Shown here: positions 15,177 through 22,266 of the stretch, piece after piece
Position numbering within the stretch: position 1 is the stretch's first letter
Layout of the letters: each line of letters begins with the position of its first letter
Assembly (NCBI GenBank): GCA_910577215.1
Contig: CAJTMQ010000025.1
Location: forward strand, 1-22,266
Direction: 5' to 3'
DNA from: an uncultured Eubacterium sp.
GTDB taxonomy: Bacteria; Bacillota; Clostridia; Oscillospirales; Acutalibacteraceae
Length of the DNA stretch: 22,266 nucleotides
The notes under the pieces: model-generated
The model's input: the letters and a program-made list of their open reading frames with translations, nothing else
Database searches by the model: none
Told to the model about the DNA's origin: nothing
Translations under genes and position numbers: made by a program

Positions 15177-16100
15177 ATGTCAGTTTACAAAAAAGAATAT
15201 TTCGGAATAGCAAGAAAAATAGTATCAAATATGACGGCTGAGAGCTGGGAGCAGATTCCTCATGTAACAATGAGCTATGATGCAGACGTTACAGATTTTC
15301 TTAATGAATATAAAAAGCTTAATGAAGGTGTTACAGACCGTTCACAGAAAATCACAATTAATACTGTTATGATGAAGGTTATCTGCGAAGGCTTAAAGGC
15401 AGCACCGAAAATGAACAGCACACTCAGCTTCAGAAGAAAGCTGGTACGTGGTTCACTTAAGTATCATGATAATATAGATATTTCCATGCCTATGATTTTA
15501 AAAACAGGTGAAATGATGACCGTTAATATGCACGATATGGGAAACAAAACCTTAATCCAGATGACCGATGCAATTAACGATACAATCCGCCGTGCCAATA
15601 ATTCCGATATGAATGAGGTTATGTATGAGGTATCTTTGGATAATACCTTAACAGGATTAAAGAACGGAAAAATCGCTCAGACATTGAGAAGATTGTATGG
15701 CTCCAAGATGCCGGGCAGGCATAAGGTGCATTCGCTTTCAGGAGAGGAGAAAAAGAAATATTATTCAATTCCGGAAACCGAACGCTTAACAAAGCACGAT
15801 ATAGAACAGGGTACAACAACAATATCAAATATCGGTTCGGTTTACAAAGAGCAGAAGGGATGCTGCTTCCTTCTTGAAATCATACCGCCGCAGACAACTG
15901 CATTTGCAGTGAATTCGGTGCAGAAGCGCCCTGTGGTTGCGGTTGATGAAAACGGCAATGAAATCATTGAAATCAGAGCTATTCTTCCGATTACGGTTGC
16001 CATTGACCACCGTGCTCTCGATTACGGTGATTGTGTTCCGTTTTTTGAAAAGCTTGATGAAATTTTCCAAAATCCTGCTGTTATTCAAAGCTGGAAATAA
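15177..16100 (+). CDS. Stand-alone 2-oxoacid dehydrogenase E2-type acyltransferase domain protein
   Basis: A 307-residue protein matching the catalytic domain of dihydrolipoyl acyltransferases (E2) and chloramphenicol acetyltransferase-fold enzymes. Key features are TTTISNIGS (about 213-221, like the E2 TxTxSNxG strand) and AIDHRALDYGD (275-285), which carries the catalytic His278 and Asp282. The canonical DHRxxDG has become DHRxxDYG, with a Tyr before the Gly. There is no lipoyl domain or peripheral-subunit-binding domain, and no E1 or E3 gene is nearby, so it is not an ordinary E2. About 45 charged residues (about 160-205) form an insertion. RBS AGGAG lies 9 bases before ATG. Single-gene unit with its own terminator. 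It may be an acyltransferase acting on a free CoA thioester; the reaction is unknown. Confidence 0.85.
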   Translation: MSVYKKEYFGIARKIVSNMTAESWEQIPHVTMSYDADVTDFLNEYKKLNEGVTDRSQKITINTVMMKVICEGLKAAPKMNSTLSFRRKLVRGSLKYHDNIDISMPMILKTGEMMTVNMHDMGNKTLIQMTDAINDTIRRANNSDMNEVMYEVSLDNTLTGLKNGKIAQTLRRLYGSKMPGRHKVHSLSGEEKKKYYSIPETERLTKHDIEQGTTTISNIGSVYKEQKGCCFLLEIIPPQTTAFAVNSVQKRPVVAVDENGNEIIEIRAILPITVAIDHRALDYGDCVPFFEKLDEIFQNPAVIQSWK

Positions 16101-16114
16101 TGAATTCATAATTT

Positions 16115-16146
16115 GGTCCCTTCGGCTTTGCCGAAAGGACCTTTTT
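16115..16146 (+). terminator. Intrinsic terminator after the E2-like gene
   Basis: GGTCCCTTCGGC (16115-16126) pairs with GCCGAAAGGACC (16130-16141), 12 bp with one mismatch and a TTT loop, followed by TTTTT at 16142-16146. Confidence 0.9.
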
Positions 16147-16152
16147 ATATCA

Positions 16153-16181
16153 TTTACAAAAAATCTCTGCTGTGATAAAAT
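16153..16181 (+). promoter_or_regulatory. Promoter of the bceRS genes
   Basis: TTTACA at 16153-16158 (5 of 6), a 17-base spacer and TAAAAT at 16176-16181 (5 of 6). It lies 34 bases before the preferred BceR start codon and just after a terminator, so it should define the start of the Bce module transcript. Confidence 0.7.
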
Positions 16182-16215
16182 AAAAGCATGAATGGTATGT
16201 ATGGGAAGTGTGATT

Positions 16216-16887
16216 ATGTATCGGATTTTAATTGTTGAAGATGACAGGGGAATAGCACAGGCTATTCAGCAGCAGGCACAGATGTGGGAACTGGATGCAA
16301 GATGTGTTCAGAATTTCAGAAATGTATTGGCTGAATTTTCCGAGTATGATCCGCACCTTGTGCTGCTTGATATTTCACTGCCGTTTTTCAACGGCTACCA
16401 TTGGTGCGGTGAAATCAGAAAGGGATCAAAGGTGCCTATTATTTTTATTTCGTCTGCTGCTGATAATATGAATATAGTCATGGCAATGAATATGGGCGCG
16501 GATGATTTTATTTCAAAGCCGTTTAACCAGAGTGTTTTAATAGCAAAAATTCAGGCAATGCTTCGCCGCACTTATGATTTTGCACCGTCCGTTCCTGTTT
16601 TAGAGCACCGCGGTGCAATGCTTAATACAGGAGATAATACGCTTACCATAGGTGATGAAAAAATTCCGCTTACAAAAAATGAATATATAATTCTGCTTAC
16701 ACTTATGGAAAACAAGGGCAGAGTTATAAGCCGTGAAAAGCTGATGGAGCAGCTTTGGCAAACGGACAGCTTTGTGGATGAAAATACTTTAACGGTTAAT
16801 GTAAGCCGTTTGAGAAAAAAGCTTGACGGAGCCGGTCTTGACGAATTTATAACCACAAAGTTCGGTGTTGGATATATCATTTTATAG
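16216..16887 (+). CDS. bceR: BceR-type response regulator (OmpR family)
   Basis: A 223-residue regulator from ATG 16216. The receiver has VEDDRG (7-12), phosphoacceptor Asp52 (LVLLDISLPFFNGYHW), Ser79/Ser80 and Lys101 (ISKPFNQ). The LLDISLP...G pattern with an FNGYHWC segment is typical of the BceR/VirR branch. The winged helix (about 125-223) contains LTKNEYIIL and ENTLTVNVSRLRKKL and ends VGYIIL. The start at 16216 is preferred over in-frame ATGs at 16192 and 16201 because GGGAAG sits 7 bases upstream and receiver domains normally begin just before the first strand. It is followed 9 bases later by a BceS kinase. It likely binds the inverted repeat at 17891-17904 to induce bceAB. Confidence 0.9.
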   Translation: MYRILIVEDDRGIAQAIQQQAQMWELDARCVQNFRNVLAEFSEYDPHLVLLDISLPFFNGYHWCGEIRKGSKVPIIFISSAADNMNIVMAMNMGADDFISKPFNQSVLIAKIQAMLRRTYDFAPSVPVLEHRGAMLNTGDNTLTIGDEKIPLTKNEYIILLTLMENKGRVISREKLMEQLWQTDSFVDENTLTVNVSRLRKKLDGAGLDEFITTKFGVGYIIL

Positions 16888-16896
16888 GAGTTGGCT

Positions 16897-17886
16897 ATGC
16901 AGTTGTTTTTGGAATATGTTAAGCAAAGAAGAACAGAAATTATATTGTTTTTTCTGTTTTTTATAATATTCTTCATTTCATTTTTGCTTTATAAGCTGCC
17001 GATAAGTGCTGTTATTTATCCTTTATGTCTTTGTGTTTTTTTCGGTGTTGTAATTCTGTTTTTTGATATACGAAGAGCATACAAAAAGCATGCTCGGCTA
17101 AAAGTGCTTCAAAGGCTGTCTGCAGATTTAATGGATGATTTTCCCGAAGCCGAAACAATTGATGATAAGGATTATCAGAAAATCATCAGCCTGCTGAGAG
17201 AAGAGCAGAAGCAGCAAAGCACAAAAATGAATATGAAATATTCGGATATGGTTGATTATTACACAATATGGGCACACCAGATTAAAACGCCCATTGCCTC
17301 AATGAGCTTAACACTGCAGAATGAAGATTCGGATTTATCACGCAGTGTAGCCGATGATTTGCTGAAAATAGAGCAGTATGTTGAAATGGTACTTATGTTT
17401 CTTCGTCTTGATTCGGAGTACACTGATTATGTTATTCAGGAATATAGTATAGACGATATTATTAAAGGTTCGGTCAAAAAAGTTGCAGGGCAGTTTATCC
17501 GCAGGAAAATAAACCTTGAGTATCGGCCGCTCAATACAGATGTGTTAACAGATGAGAAGTGGCTGTCCTTTGTGATAGAGCAGGTGCTTTCAAATGCACT
17601 TAAATATACACCGAGCGGCTCTATATCCATTTATATGGAAAAACGCAAAACACTGTGCATTAAGGACACAGGTATAGGCATTGCCTCTGAGGATCTTCCC
17701 AGGATTTTTGACAAGGGTTATACAGGTTATAACGGACGCAGTGATAAAAAGGCAAGCGGTATCGGACTTTATCTTTGCAAACGTATATGCAAAAATTTAG
17801 GGCATAATATAAGTGCCCAATCGTCACCCGACAGGGGCACAGTGATTCGTATTGATCTTGATAATCAAAAGCTTGAAATAGAGTAA
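16897..17886 (+). CDS. bceS: BceS-type intramembrane-sensing histidine kinase
   Basis: A 329-residue kinase with two closely spaced N-terminal helices (about 13-32 and 37-57) joined by only a few residues (YKLPIS), the hallmark of intramembrane-sensing kinases that receive their signal from a BceAB transporter. The phosphoacceptor motif is IWAHQIKTPIASM (His127), with the HQIKTP form characteristic of this subfamily. The N box is VIEQVLSNALKYTPSG, G1 is DTGIGIASEDLPRIFDKGYTG and G2 is ASGIGLYLCKRI. ATG 16897 is chosen over TTG 16891, with AGGAG 6 bases upstream. It starts 9 bases after bceR, and bceA starts 110 bases downstream, with an operator between. Confidence 0.92.
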   Translation: MQLFLEYVKQRRTEIILFFLFFIIFFISFLLYKLPISAVIYPLCLCVFFGVVILFFDIRRAYKKHARLKVLQRLSADLMDDFPEAETIDDKDYQKIISLLREEQKQQSTKMNMKYSDMVDYYTIWAHQIKTPIASMSLTLQNEDSDLSRSVADDLLKIEQYVEMVLMFLRLDSEYTDYVIQEYSIDDIIKGSVKKVAGQFIRRKINLEYRPLNTDVLTDEKWLSFVIEQVLSNALKYTPSGSISIYMEKRKTLCIKDTGIGIASEDLPRIFDKGYTGYNGRSDKKASGIGLYLCKRICKNLGHNISAQSSPDRGTVIRIDLDNQKLEIE

Positions 17887-17890
17887 CTTC

Positions 17891-17904
17891 TTACAAAAGT
17901 GTAA
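17891..17904. promoter_or_regulatory. BceR operator (TNACA-N4-TGTAA) upstream of bceA
   Basis: TTACA-AAAG-TGTAA, extended by one base pair to CTTACAAAAGTGTAAG, exactly fits the TNACA-N4-TGTAA pattern reported for BceR-like regulators. A further half-site TGTAA lies at 17921-17925. It is 5 bases after the bceS stop and about 56 bases upstream of the bceA -10 box, in a module whose regulator is encoded two genes upstream. Confidence 0.75.
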
Positions 17905-17959
17905 GAATTAAGAGGGGAAATGTAAGCCGATTCTATGGAGGCGCATTCCCCGCTTTTGT

Positions 17960-17965
17960 TATAAT
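17960..17965 (+). promoter_or_regulatory. -10 element of the bceAB promoter
   Basis: A perfect TATAAT with no recognisable -35 at the usual distance (GGAGGC there), as expected of an activator-dependent promoter. The strong RBS AAAGGAGG follows at 17980-17987. Confidence 0.6.
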
Positions 17966-17995
17966 GTGTGTAGCAATTCAAAGGAGGATTTTTCA

Positions 17996-18760
17996 ATGAG
18001 TATATTAGAAGTTAATGCTCTCAGAAAGGTTTACACATCACGCTTCGGAGGCAGTAATGTTGAAGCACTCAAAAATGTTTCTTTCAGTGTTGATAAGGGT
18101 GAATATGTTGCCATTATGGGTGAATCAGGCAGCGGTAAAACAACTCTGCTCAATATTCTTGCAGCACTTGATAAGCCGACAGGCGGCAGTATATGGCTGG
18201 ACGGCAATGAGGTTTCATCAATTAAGGAGCACAATATTGCCGCCTTTCGCCGCGACAATTTAGGGTTTGTTTTTCAGGATTTCAACTTGCTTGATACATT
18301 TACGATTGAGGATAATATTTATCTTCCGCTTGTGCTTGCAGGTAAGCACCATTCGGATATGAAGAGCAGGCTCACACCTATTGCACAACAGCTTGGAATA
18401 ACGGATTTGCTGAAAAAATATCCTTATGAGGTTTCGGGCGGTCAGAAGCAGCGTGCGGCAGTTGCACGAGCACTGATAACAAATCCAAGGCTTATTCTTG
18501 CCGATGAGCCTACAGGTGCACTTGACTCAAAATCAACGGATGAACTGCTCAGTCTTTTCAACAATATCAATCGGGGCGGGCAGACAATACTTATGGTTAC
18601 CCATTCCGTTAAAGCGGCAAGCCATGCAAACCGTGTGCTGTTTATTAAAGATGGTGAGGTGTTCCATCAGATTTACAGAGGTGACAGCACAAACGAACAG
18701 CTTTATCAGAAAATTTCAGATACATTAACATTACTTGCAACAGGCGGTGACAGAAGATGA
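17996..18760 (+). CDS. bceA: BceA-type ABC transporter ATPase
   Basis: A 254-residue ATPase that powers BceB in removing cell-wall-active peptides (bacitracin- or lantibiotic-type) from their lipid targets. Visible motifs: Walker A GESGSGKTT (42-50), Q-loop Gln94 (FVFQDFNLLD), signature VSGGQKQR (146-153), Walker B LILADEP (166-172), D-loop GALD and His203. The FNLLDTFTIEDNIYLPL stretch is typical of the MacB/BceA family. ATG 17996 is preferred over an in-frame start at 17966 because AAAGGAGG lies 8 bases upstream of it. The stop overlaps the bceB start by 4 bases (ATGA), showing coupling. Confidence 0.95.
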   Translation: MSILEVNALRKVYTSRFGGSNVEALKNVSFSVDKGEYVAIMGESGSGKTTLLNILAALDKPTGGSIWLDGNEVSSIKEHNIAAFRRDNLGFVFQDFNLLDTFTIEDNIYLPLVLAGKHHSDMKSRLTPIAQQLGITDLLKKYPYEVSGGQKQRAAVARALITNPRLILADEPTGALDSKSTDELLSLFNNINRGGQTILMVTHSVKAASHANRVLFIKDGEVFHQIYRGDSTNEQLYQKISDTLTLLATGGDRR

Positions 18761-20784
18761 AGCATTATATCTATCCCCGGCTTGCAGTAAACGGTATACG
18801 TAAAAATAAACGCCTTTATATACCATATATATTAACCTGTATAGGAATGGTTATGATGTTTTATATCATTTCCTTTCTTTCCAGCAGCTCAACAATCGAA
18901 AAGCTCAACGGCGGTAGCGTTTTGCAGTCCTGCTTAGTGTTGGGCTGTGGTGTTATAGGTCTGTTTTCACTTGTGTTTTTGTTTTACACAAACTCCTTTT
19001 TAATCAGAAGAAGAAAAAAGGAATTCGGTTTATATAATATTCTTGGTATGGGCAAGTGGAATCTTGCGGGTGTGCTGCTGTGGGAAAGCCTTATCATTAT
19101 GGCAATTTCCATTTTAGGCGGGCTTTTCTGCGGAATACTTTTTTCCAAGTTCTCTGAGCTGCTGATGGTAAATATTTTGCACGCAGAAATAGATTTCTCA
19201 TTAACGGTTGAGCCGAAAGCAGTTGAGTTAACCGTTATTTTGTTTGTATCTGTATTCATTCTGCTTCTTTTCAATACACTTCGTCAGATTCAGATGTCTG
19301 AGCCTATTGAGCTTCTCAGAAGCGAAAATACAGGGGAAAAGCCGCCAAAGGTAAACTGGATGCCTGCGTTAATCGGTGCTGCCCTGCTCATCGGTGCATA
19401 TGCTCTTGCAGTTTCCATTAAAGGTTCTGTTGAAGCAATGTTTTTGTTCTTTGTTGCCGTTATAATGGTAATCATTGCAACATATCTTTTGTTTATTTCA
19501 GGCTCGGTAGCACTTTGCCGTATGCTGCAGAAAAATAAAAATTACTATTATAAAACAAATCATTTTGTATCCGTTTCTTCTATGGTTTTTCGTATGAAGA
19601 GAAACGGTGCGGGTCTTGCATCTATCTGCATTCTCTGTACAATGGTGCTTGTTATGCTTTCCTCAACCTTGTGTCTGTATATTGGTGCGGAGGACAACTT
19701 TCAGAAGCGCTATCCGCGAACAATTTTTATGAATTTTACAGTCAGTGAAATGGCTGATATGAATTCAGACAGTATAAATAGCATTATAAATTCAGCCGAA
19801 AGTACGGCAGAGGAACATGGCCAGACCCCGGAAAACATTATGAATTACAGTATGACAACCTTTTTCGGGAATCTTAACGGCAATAAAATAGAAACATCAA
19901 ACGTAAATGATTTTACAAAAGCAACAACAATATGTATCGTTTCGCTTGAGGATTACAATGTTCTGATGAATGAGAATGAAGCACTTTCGGAAAATGAGGT
20001 GCTTATTTACACTAGCAAGGGCCTAAAATATAAAGCAGATGATATAAACCTTGAAGGCGGATTAAACTTTAAGATAAAGAAAACAGTTGATACATTTGTT
20101 GATAATCCTGTGGATATTATGAATATAATGCCGTCCATGTTTATTTTTGTTCCTGATTTGGAAAGTGCAGTTCAGCCCTTAAGCAATCTTGCCGATTTCA
20201 GCGGTAACAGGCTACCTCGCTTTTATCATTACTACGGTTATGACCTGAATTGTAATGATGAGCAGCAGCTGGAAATTTACAATGCCTTTTCAGATAAATT
20301 GCATCAGCAGATTGACAATGGAGAAACCGCCGGAATGTCAATTTCATTGGACTGTGCGGCAATGGATCGTGTAGGGTTTTATGAATTATATGGAAGCTTG
20401 TTTTTCCTTGGAATACTGCTTGGAATCGTGTTTATTTTTGCCGCAGTGCTGATTATATACTATAAGCAGATTTCGGAGGGGTATGAGGATCAGTCACGCT
20501 TTGAAATTATGCAGAAGGTTGGTATGAACAAAAAGGAAATCAGGAAAAGCATTAATTCTCAGGTTTTAACCGTATTTTTCCTGCCTCTGCTTATGTCGGC
20601 AATGCATCTTGGCTTTGCATTTCCGCTTATGTATAAAATTCTTATGCTTTTTGCCATAACGGATTTAATGCTTATTATACTCATAACATTAGGCTGTTTT
20701 GCAGTGTTCGCATTTTTCTATATTGTTGTTTATAAAATTACATCAAAGGCCTACTATACAATAGTAAGCGGAGCAAAAAATTAA
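18757..20784 (+). CDS. bceB: BceB-type ABC transporter permease (FtsX domains, large extracellular sensor domain)
   Basis: A 675-residue permease with about ten helices: one near 20-42, then two FtsX regions (about 55-180 and 560-665) separated by further helices (about 200-310). A long hydrophilic region (about 312-550) fits the large extracellular domain between helices 7 and 8 that binds peptide or its target in BceB proteins. RRRKKEFGLYNILGMGK (about 84-100) is a highly characteristic BceB/FtsX segment, repeated loosely as RFEIMQKVGMNKKEI near 580-595. With BceA it forms the transporter and flux sensor for BceS. The extracellular domain is the variable part of the family, so the specific antimicrobial cannot be named from sequence. 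A bidirectional terminator follows 8 bases after the stop. Confidence 0.95.
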   Translation: MKHYIYPRLAVNGIRKNKRLYIPYILTCIGMVMMFYIISFLSSSSTIEKLNGGSVLQSCLVLGCGVIGLFSLVFLFYTNSFLIRRRKKEFGLYNILGMGKWNLAGVLLWESLIIMAISILGGLFCGILFSKFSELLMVNILHAEIDFSLTVEPKAVELTVILFVSVFILLLFNTLRQIQMSEPIELLRSENTGEKPPKVNWMPALIGAALLIGAYALAVSIKGSVEAMFLFFVAVIMVIIATYLLFISGSVALCRMLQKNKNYYYKTNHFVSVSSMVFRMKRNGAGLASICILCTMVLVMLSSTLCLYIGAEDNFQKRYPRTIFMNFTVSEMADMNSDSINSIINSAESTAEEHGQTPENIMNYSMTTFFGNLNGNKIETSNVNDFTKATTICIVSLEDYNVLMNENEALSENEVLIYTSKGLKYKADDINLEGGLNFKIKKTVDTFVDNPVDIMNIMPSMFIFVPDLESAVQPLSNLADFSGNRLPRFYHYYGYDLNCNDEQQLEIYNAFSDKLHQQIDNGETAGMSISLDCAAMDRVGFYELYGSLFFLGILLGIVFIFAAVLIIYYKQISEGYEDQSRFEIMQKVGMNKKEIRKSINSQVLTVFFLPLLMSAMHLGFAFPLMYKILMLFAITDLMLIILITLGCFAVFAFFYIVVYKITSKAYYTIVSGAKN

Positions 20785-20792
20785 ATAGTGCA

Positions 20793-20831
20793 AAAAAAGC
20801 AGCAAAGGATTTATTCCTTTGCTGCTTTTTT
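20793..20831. terminator. Bidirectional terminator between bceB and the convergent MATE gene
   Basis: AAAAAAGCAGCAAAGGA (20793-20809) and its exact complement (20815-20831) close a five-base loop TTTAT: a perfect 17-bp arm with a GC-rich core and A6/T6 flanks, so it terminates on both strands. It directly abuts the MATE stop codon at 20831-20833. Confidence 0.92.
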
Positions 20832-22159
20832 CAGTATTTATACTTTTTCTTTTTTGCAATTAAGAATGCTGCGGAAACAATTACAGCTAATGCTTCGGCT
20901 GCTACGATTGCAAGCCATATTCCGTTTATGCCTAATATAAGCGGCAGAATCATCACGGCAGCAATCTGGAACAGCAGTGTTCTTGAAAATGAAATTGCTG
21001 CCGAAACAAAGCCGTTGCTGAGTGCCGTGAAAAAGGATGATGCAAAAATATTAAAGCCTGAAATCAAAAAGGATATAGAAAACAGTCTGAAGCCGCTGCA
21101 GGTTAAATCAAAAAGTTCTTTATCATATCCAACAAATATTTTTGAAAGAGGAGATGCCAGCATTAAAGCCGCTGCAGTTAAAAACACGCCGGAAACGGCA
21201 ACGATAATAAGGCTCTTTTTCAGCAAGCCCTTTAATTCTCTGTGATTTTCCGCACCGTAATTATAGCCTATAATCGGTGCACTGCCTATCGAATAGCCAA
21301 GGAAAATGGCAATAAATGCAAAGTTTACATACATTATAACACCGTATGCGGCAATGCCGTTTTCCCCTGCAATTTTCATGAGCTGATAATTGTAAAGCAT
21401 ATTAACAAGTGAGGAGGACAGTGTTGTCATAAGCTCAGATGAGCCGTTTGTGCAGGTTTTAAGGAGTACCTTTGCGTAGAATCTGCATTTGGTAAGTCTT
21501 AAAAGGCTGCTGTTTTTTTGTGTGAAGTAAATGATAGGAACAATTCCGCCGATAATCTGGCTAGCTGCCGTTGCGGCAGCCGCACCTACCAGACCGTATT
21601 TCAGAACACCTACAAGAAGGTAATCAAGAAATATGTTTGTAAGTCCGGCGCCTACTGTAACCCAAAGACCAAGTGTTGGTTTTTCGGCAGTTACAAAAAA
21701 GCTTTGAAAAACATTCTGAAGAATAAAAAAAGGAAGTGAGCAAAGGAGGATTCTGCCGTAAAGCACACAGTATGCAAGCATCTCATCATCTGCACCAAGG
21801 GCAACGGCAATTTGCTTTAAAAAGATTAAACCGAATATGCTAATCATAATTCCTCCGATGACGGCTGAATAAACAAGCATTGAAAAGTATTCGTTTGCTT
21901 TATCCTTTTTGCCTTCTCCAAGCACTTTTGAAACAACAGCGCTGCCTCCTGTTCCTATCATAAAACCCAATGCGGCAAGCATCATAAGAAGCGGGTAAAT
22001 CAGATTTAAGGCGGCAAACGGTGTTTTTCCGGCATAGTTTGAAACAAAAAAGCCGTCAACAACACTGTAAATTGATGTGAATATCATCATCACAATTGAT
22101 GGAAGAACAAAACGAATAAGCTTTTTATAATTAAAATGATCGGATAATTGAATTCTCAT
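20831..22159 (-). CDS. MATE-family transporter (second in window)
   Basis: A 442-residue transporter with about 12 helices. The N-terminal half shows FVLPSIVMMIFTSIYSVVDG and GTGGSAVVSKVLGEGKKDKA (the MATE loop 2-3 pattern); the second half has GYSIGSAPIIGYNYGAENHRE, the usual C-half counterpart. The VDGFFVSNYAG segment resembles the MepA-like bacterial branch. ATG 22159 is chosen over in-frame GTG 22255: AGGAGG (22165-22170) lies 5 bases upstream, and the longer form would read through a terminator hairpin. Its neighbour on the other strand is the Bce module, but there is no shared transcription. It is not closely similar to the first MATE in this window by eye. Substrate is unknown. Confidence 0.92.
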   Translation of the reverse strand: MRIQLSDHFNYKKLIRFVLPSIVMMIFTSIYSVVDGFFVSNYAGKTPFAALNLIYPLLMMLAALGFMIGTGGSAVVSKVLGEGKKDKANEYFSMLVYSAVIGGIMISIFGLIFLKQIAVALGADDEMLAYCVLYGRILLCSLPFFILQNVFQSFFVTAEKPTLGLWVTVGAGLTNIFLDYLLVGVLKYGLVGAAAATAASQIIGGIVPIIYFTQKNSSLLRLTKCRFYAKVLLKTCTNGSSELMTTLSSSLVNMLYNYQLMKIAGENGIAAYGVIMYVNFAFIAIFLGYSIGSAPIIGYNYGAENHRELKGLLKKSLIIVAVSGVFLTAAALMLASPLSKIFVGYDKELFDLTCSGFRLFSISFLISGFNIFASSFFTALSNGFVSAAISFSRTLLFQIAAVMILPLILGINGIWLAIVAAEALAVIVSAAFLIAKKKKYKY

Positions 22160-22197
22160 TTTTTCCTCCTGATATAACTTTATTGTTTCCCAAAAAT

Positions 22198-22229
22198 AAA
22201 AAAGAACCCGATTATATAAAATAACCGAG
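22198..22229 (-). terminator. Terminator-like hairpin in the MATE leader region
   Basis: On the minus strand, CTCGGTTAT (22229-22221) pairs with ATAATCGGG (22215-22207), 9 bp with two G-U pairs, around a five-base loop. The sequence continues TTC then six T (22203-22198). It is either the end of a gene lying to the right of the window or an attenuator about 28 bases before the MATE ribosome binding site. Confidence 0.6.
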
Positions 22230-22266
22230 CGCACTCGACATCTTATCAACAACACAGCTGCGGCTG

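Noticed and set aside
16572..16976. Antisense open frame of 134 codons opposite bceR/bceS
   Set aside because: Shadow of the winged-helix coding region; no RBS and no recognisable domain.
17906..17958. Hairpin GGGGAA...TTCCCC followed by CGCTTTT as a terminator between bceS and bceA
   Set aside because: The loop is over 20 bases, the stem is short with a bulge and the T run is only four. It overlaps the promoter region, so I do not call it a terminator.
22160..22255. Longer N-terminus of the second MATE starting at GTG 22255
   Set aside because: The frame passes through a terminator-like hairpin and the leader sequence; AGGAGG 5 bases before ATG 22159 gives a normal MATE start.
1..22266. 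Mobile element, prophage, CRISPR array, tRNA or rRNA
   Set aside because: No transposase, integrase, direct-repeat array, cloverleaf or rRNA-like segment was found on either strand by reading.

Overview
The window is a compact, AT-rich stretch of bacterial chromosome with strong AGGAGG-type ribosome binding sites, sigma-A-like promoters and many short intrinsic terminators. Together with the gene families present (BceRS-BceAB, MATE pumps, XRE regulators with membrane tails, cytoplasmic hexosaminidases), this points to a low-GC Firmicute of class Clostridia, probably a gut-associated relative of Oscillospiraceae/Ruminococcaceae. The class is well supported; the family is a guess. I see no tRNA, rRNA, CRISPR array, transposase or phage gene, and no gene-free stretch longer than about 210 bases.

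Layout. (1) 177-4444, plus strand: two glycosidases without signal peptides, a DUF4091/GH123-like protein and a GH20 beta-N-acetylhexosaminidase. They are separated by a terminator and a new promoter, and both suit intracellular processing of N-acetylhexosamine-containing sugars. (2) 4492-5541: a GNAT acetyltransferase and a small membrane protein with its own near-consensus promoter. (3) 10576 down to 5569, minus strand: one operon of two ABC exporter half-molecules (likely a heterodimer) followed by a MATE pump, read from a strong promoter at about 10618-10645. (4) 10761-14285, plus strand: a Na+/phosphate cotransporter, a PhoB-like response regulator and a PhoR-like kinase, preceded by an 11-bp-period TTnACA direct repeat that looks like a Pho box. 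(5) 14378-15019: an XRE regulator carrying a duplicated two-helix membrane module. (6) 15177-16100: a stand-alone E2-type acyltransferase preceded by a perfect 19-bp palindrome. (7) 16216-20784: a complete Bce-type antimicrobial peptide sensing and detoxification module (BceR, BceS, BceA, BceB). A sequence upstream of bceA exactly matches the reported BceR-family operator pattern TNACA-N4-TGTAA. (8) 22159 down to 20831: a second MATE transporter convergent with bceB.

How the parts fit. Regions 3, 7 and 8 are envelope defence and efflux; region 4 is a self-contained phosphate uptake and sensing unit; region 1 is amino-sugar glycan catabolism. Most convergent gene pairs share a bidirectional terminator.

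I found no convincing wholly new system. The best leads are: the Na/Pi transporter, whose conserved-looking C-terminal tail is stranded in the -1 frame next to an A4-T-A7 tract; a terminator-like hairpin between the two-component genes; the palindrome before the orphan E2 gene; the internal duplication in the XRE membrane domain; and the paired cytoplasmic GH123-like/GH20 enzymes.
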